Below the pieces are notes generated by a model. That model had not been told where the DNA came from, made no database searches, and was given only the letters and a program-made list of their open reading frames with translations. Positions 61,584-64,000 of a stretch of DNA of 64,000 nucleotides are shown here, piece after piece (within the stretch, counting starts at the first letter, position 1; each line of letters begins with the position of its first letter). Origin of the DNA: Anopheles merus (Eukaryota; Arthropoda; Insecta; Diptera; Culicidae); assembly GCF_017562075.2 (NCBI RefSeq), contig NC_054082.1, positions 17,678,927-17,742,926 of the forward strand, given 5' to 3'. The position numbers were made by a program, and so were the translations under genes.

Positions 61584-62701
61584 TCAGTGAAGTTTCTCCT
61601 TGCCCAGCTGCACTATTCGTGGGTTCAGATACAGACGGGTCAATGCTCGCAGCAGGTAAACGACACCGATCAAGAATAGCACCTGATCCAGACAGTAGTA
61701 CTGAAGGAAGCTGCAATTAAAAGGAATAGCAAAAAAACGGAAGCATTAGTTCTACTTTGCACACATTTGGATCATCATTAGGTTTGTTTTTGTGACTAGT
61801 CTTGCCACTCACTTTAAGTTTCGTGCCGGCGACTGCAAATGGTATGCGCCGTTGTGACGAATCACGTACTCCGTCCAGTAGATGGCCGTCTCGAGCGGTG
61901 TCGATCTTTGGTCTTTCAGCAGAACCTGCCGTCGTCTAGGAGTGTTAAGAGAGAGAGAGAGCAACAAAAAAGGGGAATGTTTAACGCATCATCATTATCT
62001 CGTTGCCAGCACACGGCCGGCTCTTCCTTCACTTACTTGGCCTCCCGGCGGTACGTTGGGTCGTGGATCACCTTGTGGATGGCACGCACCAACCGTTCGC
62101 TCGTGATCGTTTCCAGGTCGAGCTTCAGGGCGTACCCGTCGGCGACGGCCTTTGCCGCGTTCGCATCATGGTCGCAGAACACGGGCATGGTCACGACCGG
62201 CACACCGTGGTACACCGTTTCGAACATGCTGAGCAGCCCACCGTGCGTTACGAACGCACGCAGCTTCCGGTGGCCGAGGATGTCCTGCTGCGGCAACCAC
62301 CGGCCAATCTTAACGTTCGCCGGCAGATCCGTTAGCAGCGCGGGGCTCGCCTCGTACTTCCACAGCACCCGGTAGGGGAGGCGGGCAAACGCCTGCACCA
62401 GCAGCTGGCGCAGATGGTCCGGCATGTTGGCCGCCTTCACCGACGAGCCCATCGATACGTAGATAAAACCCGACTCGCCCGCCCCGGCAATGAAGTCCTC
62501 CAGATCCTTGGGCAGCGGGGCGGCCGGTTTGCAGTGGATGCAGGCGATTTCTGCCACGTTCGGCAGGAGCGGCCGGGGGTAGGTAACGCTCGCCTGCCCA
62601 TTCTGCAGGATGAAGCTCACGTTGCGGGACAGGTTCCAGATGTTCGGCACGTCCGAGCCGAGATGGCGCCGCACCATGTGCTGCAGGTAGAGCATCGAGG
62701 G
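61584..62701 (-). CDS. UDP-glycosyltransferase, C-terminal part (continues beyond window)
   Basis: Three minus-strand exons, 62037-62701, 61813-61935 and 61584-61710, encode the last 304 residues of an insect UGT that moves a sugar from a UDP-sugar to small lipophilic acceptors in the ER lumen. Visible are SMGSSVKAANMP, the donor-binding signature (RWLPQQDILGH, FVTHGGLLSMFETVYHGVP), a C-terminal membrane segment (VLFLIGVVYLLRALTRLYL) and a short cytosolic tail ending GKEKLH. The usual FGDQ of the signature reads FCDH here. The first exon present begins at a good acceptor (CATCTGCAG), so the N-terminal acceptor-binding half and signal peptide lie in upstream exons not found within the remaining 1.3 kb. 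The UGT class is clear; the subfamily is not. Confidence 0.93.
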
Positions 62702-64000
62702 CTGCAGATGGAATGGAGATAGCACACGAAAGGATAATTGTTTAATATTGTGTTACTACCCGAGAATGCAAGGCGGCAAGGATGCCGCTACGGGTGCGTT
62801 TGCAAGGTTTTATGTTTCTTCGCGGTTTGCCGCTACCAGCCGGAATCCATATTTTTCCACCGAAAGCCACGCGCGCGCGCGCGAAAAAGTGTGAAAGATG
62901 ATACGAAAATTAATTCTGTGTAATCGCCCCTTTTCTGTGAGATGGCATTCAGTGGACAGCTTTGGCAGTGCAGTGGGCGGACCTTGCCAATGGCGGGGCA
63001 GGTTGGGGACGATTTTCCTCACCTTGACACAGGCCGAACCGGTCGGACTTTTTGTGTGCGTTTTTGCACCCGCCGGGCAGAACGAAACCCTGGCGGCAAC
63101 GAGCTTAAACATGCAACGTGTCACGGTGATCGAGTGCGTGTGTGTGTGTGTTTGTGTCATTTAGACGGTCCACCGTGACGGAGAGGACGAGCCAAATGGT
63201 AATTGGCAGGGGATGCATTTCCAAGCCAGCCTCACTAAAACTAGACCAAGACTAGCAAGAAATGCTTACGCAGTGTGTTTGAGAGGTCGGCTGAAACGAG
63301 CCCCAAGCCTAGTACTCGTGACCATGTGTGGAGGTAGTGTTGCCCACTTGGCAACCGGTACAGTACGTTGAAAAACACGGCCACGACATCACATTCAAGG
63401 GCGCATAGCTCCCTTTTTCGGCGTTACGCACGGCACGGTTAAATTCTAGCTAAATAGAGGCATTTTAAAAGGAATCATCAGTTTGCTAAGCTCGGCTTTG
63501 CCGCAGTACCTTTCCCGCACCCGGTTCGGCTACTGGTAATATGCCATCAGCTCCAACTCAAACTCCAAACTTTCATAGATCAAAAGTCAAACAGACAAAC
63601 CGGAGTGCCGATTGATGCGGTGAAAAGTAGCGAACTAATACCAAAGCCGAACCACACACACACACGCACCGCATTGTCATTAATGAGCAGTAATCCTTCG
63701 ATTTTTGTACATCGTCGTGTTCAGTTGAAAGACTCAGGTTATGCTAGGCTTTGTGTTGCGCTATGTATATTGGATGGATTAAATATTCTAACTAACGATT
63801 ACCTCATTTTACCCTTCTATCTATTGTCCAAATCATTCGCCCAGCGTGGGCCGCGTTATTATCTAAAATTCCCTTTGCCGCTTTCCAACCTTCTTGCCTG
63901 TTTTGGAGTAAATATTATATATCCCCCCTCACCCCTTCCCTCCCTCGGACACCGCTAACCAGCACCTAATTGGTAAGTACCGTGCGCTTGGAAAGCCGAT
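62702..64000. other. UGT intron / upstream sequence to the window edge
   Basis: No minus-strand frame here resembles the N-terminal half of a UGT, so this is read as intron. It contains short CA/GT repeats (63135-63157, 63653-63668) and no recognised transposon. The remaining 5' exons should lie to the right of the window. Confidence 0.5.

Overview
This window is eukaryotic and reads as mosquito genomic DNA, very probably from the Anopheles gambiae complex. The grounds are GT-AG introns, AATAAA signals, TATA/TCAGT promoters, insect cuticular and chemosensory genes, and a 207-bp element that resembles the Anopheles SINE200 family by recall. All exon models were read by eye from splice sites and reading phase. 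Every complete model closes in frame. No database search was possible.

Layout. (1) 1.6-17.4 kb: a tandem, same-strand GH18 array. It starts with a catalytically competent chitinase (GH18, Thr/Pro linker, CBM14 chitin-binding domain). Four shorter chitinase-like genes follow, and in all four the catalytic DxxDxDxE signature has become DxxExVxL. (2) 19.2-25.9 kb: a sarcalumenin-like gene with a very long acidic region and an EHD-type GTPase domain. (3) 27.1-29.5 kb: a compact housekeeping block. CMC2 and ABITRAM are on the minus strand with a stop/start overlap of ATGA, and the Golgi SNARE GOS28 lies divergently on the plus strand. (4) 30.0-41.0 kb: structural cuticle-type genes. Two are Pro-Val repeat paralogues on opposite strands; one is a small Ala/His/Pro-rich protein. 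A decayed non-LTR retroelement fragment lies between them. (5) 45.7-47.0 kb: a second broken non-LTR reverse transcriptase. (6) 47.8-59.1 kb: the SNMP1 gene (CD36 family) embedded in a family of five secreted TIL-domain inhibitor-type genes. Three of these sit antisense inside its second intron, one flanks each side, and all five share a phase-1 intron. (7) 61.6-62.7 kb: the 3' part of a UDP-glycosyltransferase on the minus strand that continues beyond the right edge.

Mobile DNA is mostly small and non-autonomous. It includes an 804-bp TIR element with ATA duplications in the chitinase intron, a 618-bp foldback element with 143-bp arms and a TA duplication, and a 318-bp hAT-like MITE with an 8-bp duplication in an SNMP1 intron. 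There are also tRNA-derived SINE copies. Long microsatellites are present at 18.2, 48.9 and 60.4 kb.

The points most worth following up are the conserved loss of catalysis across the chitinase-like array, the TIL genes nested in SNMP1 (one fused to a mucin-like domain), and the CMC2/ABITRAM overlap, which suggests a bicistronic message.
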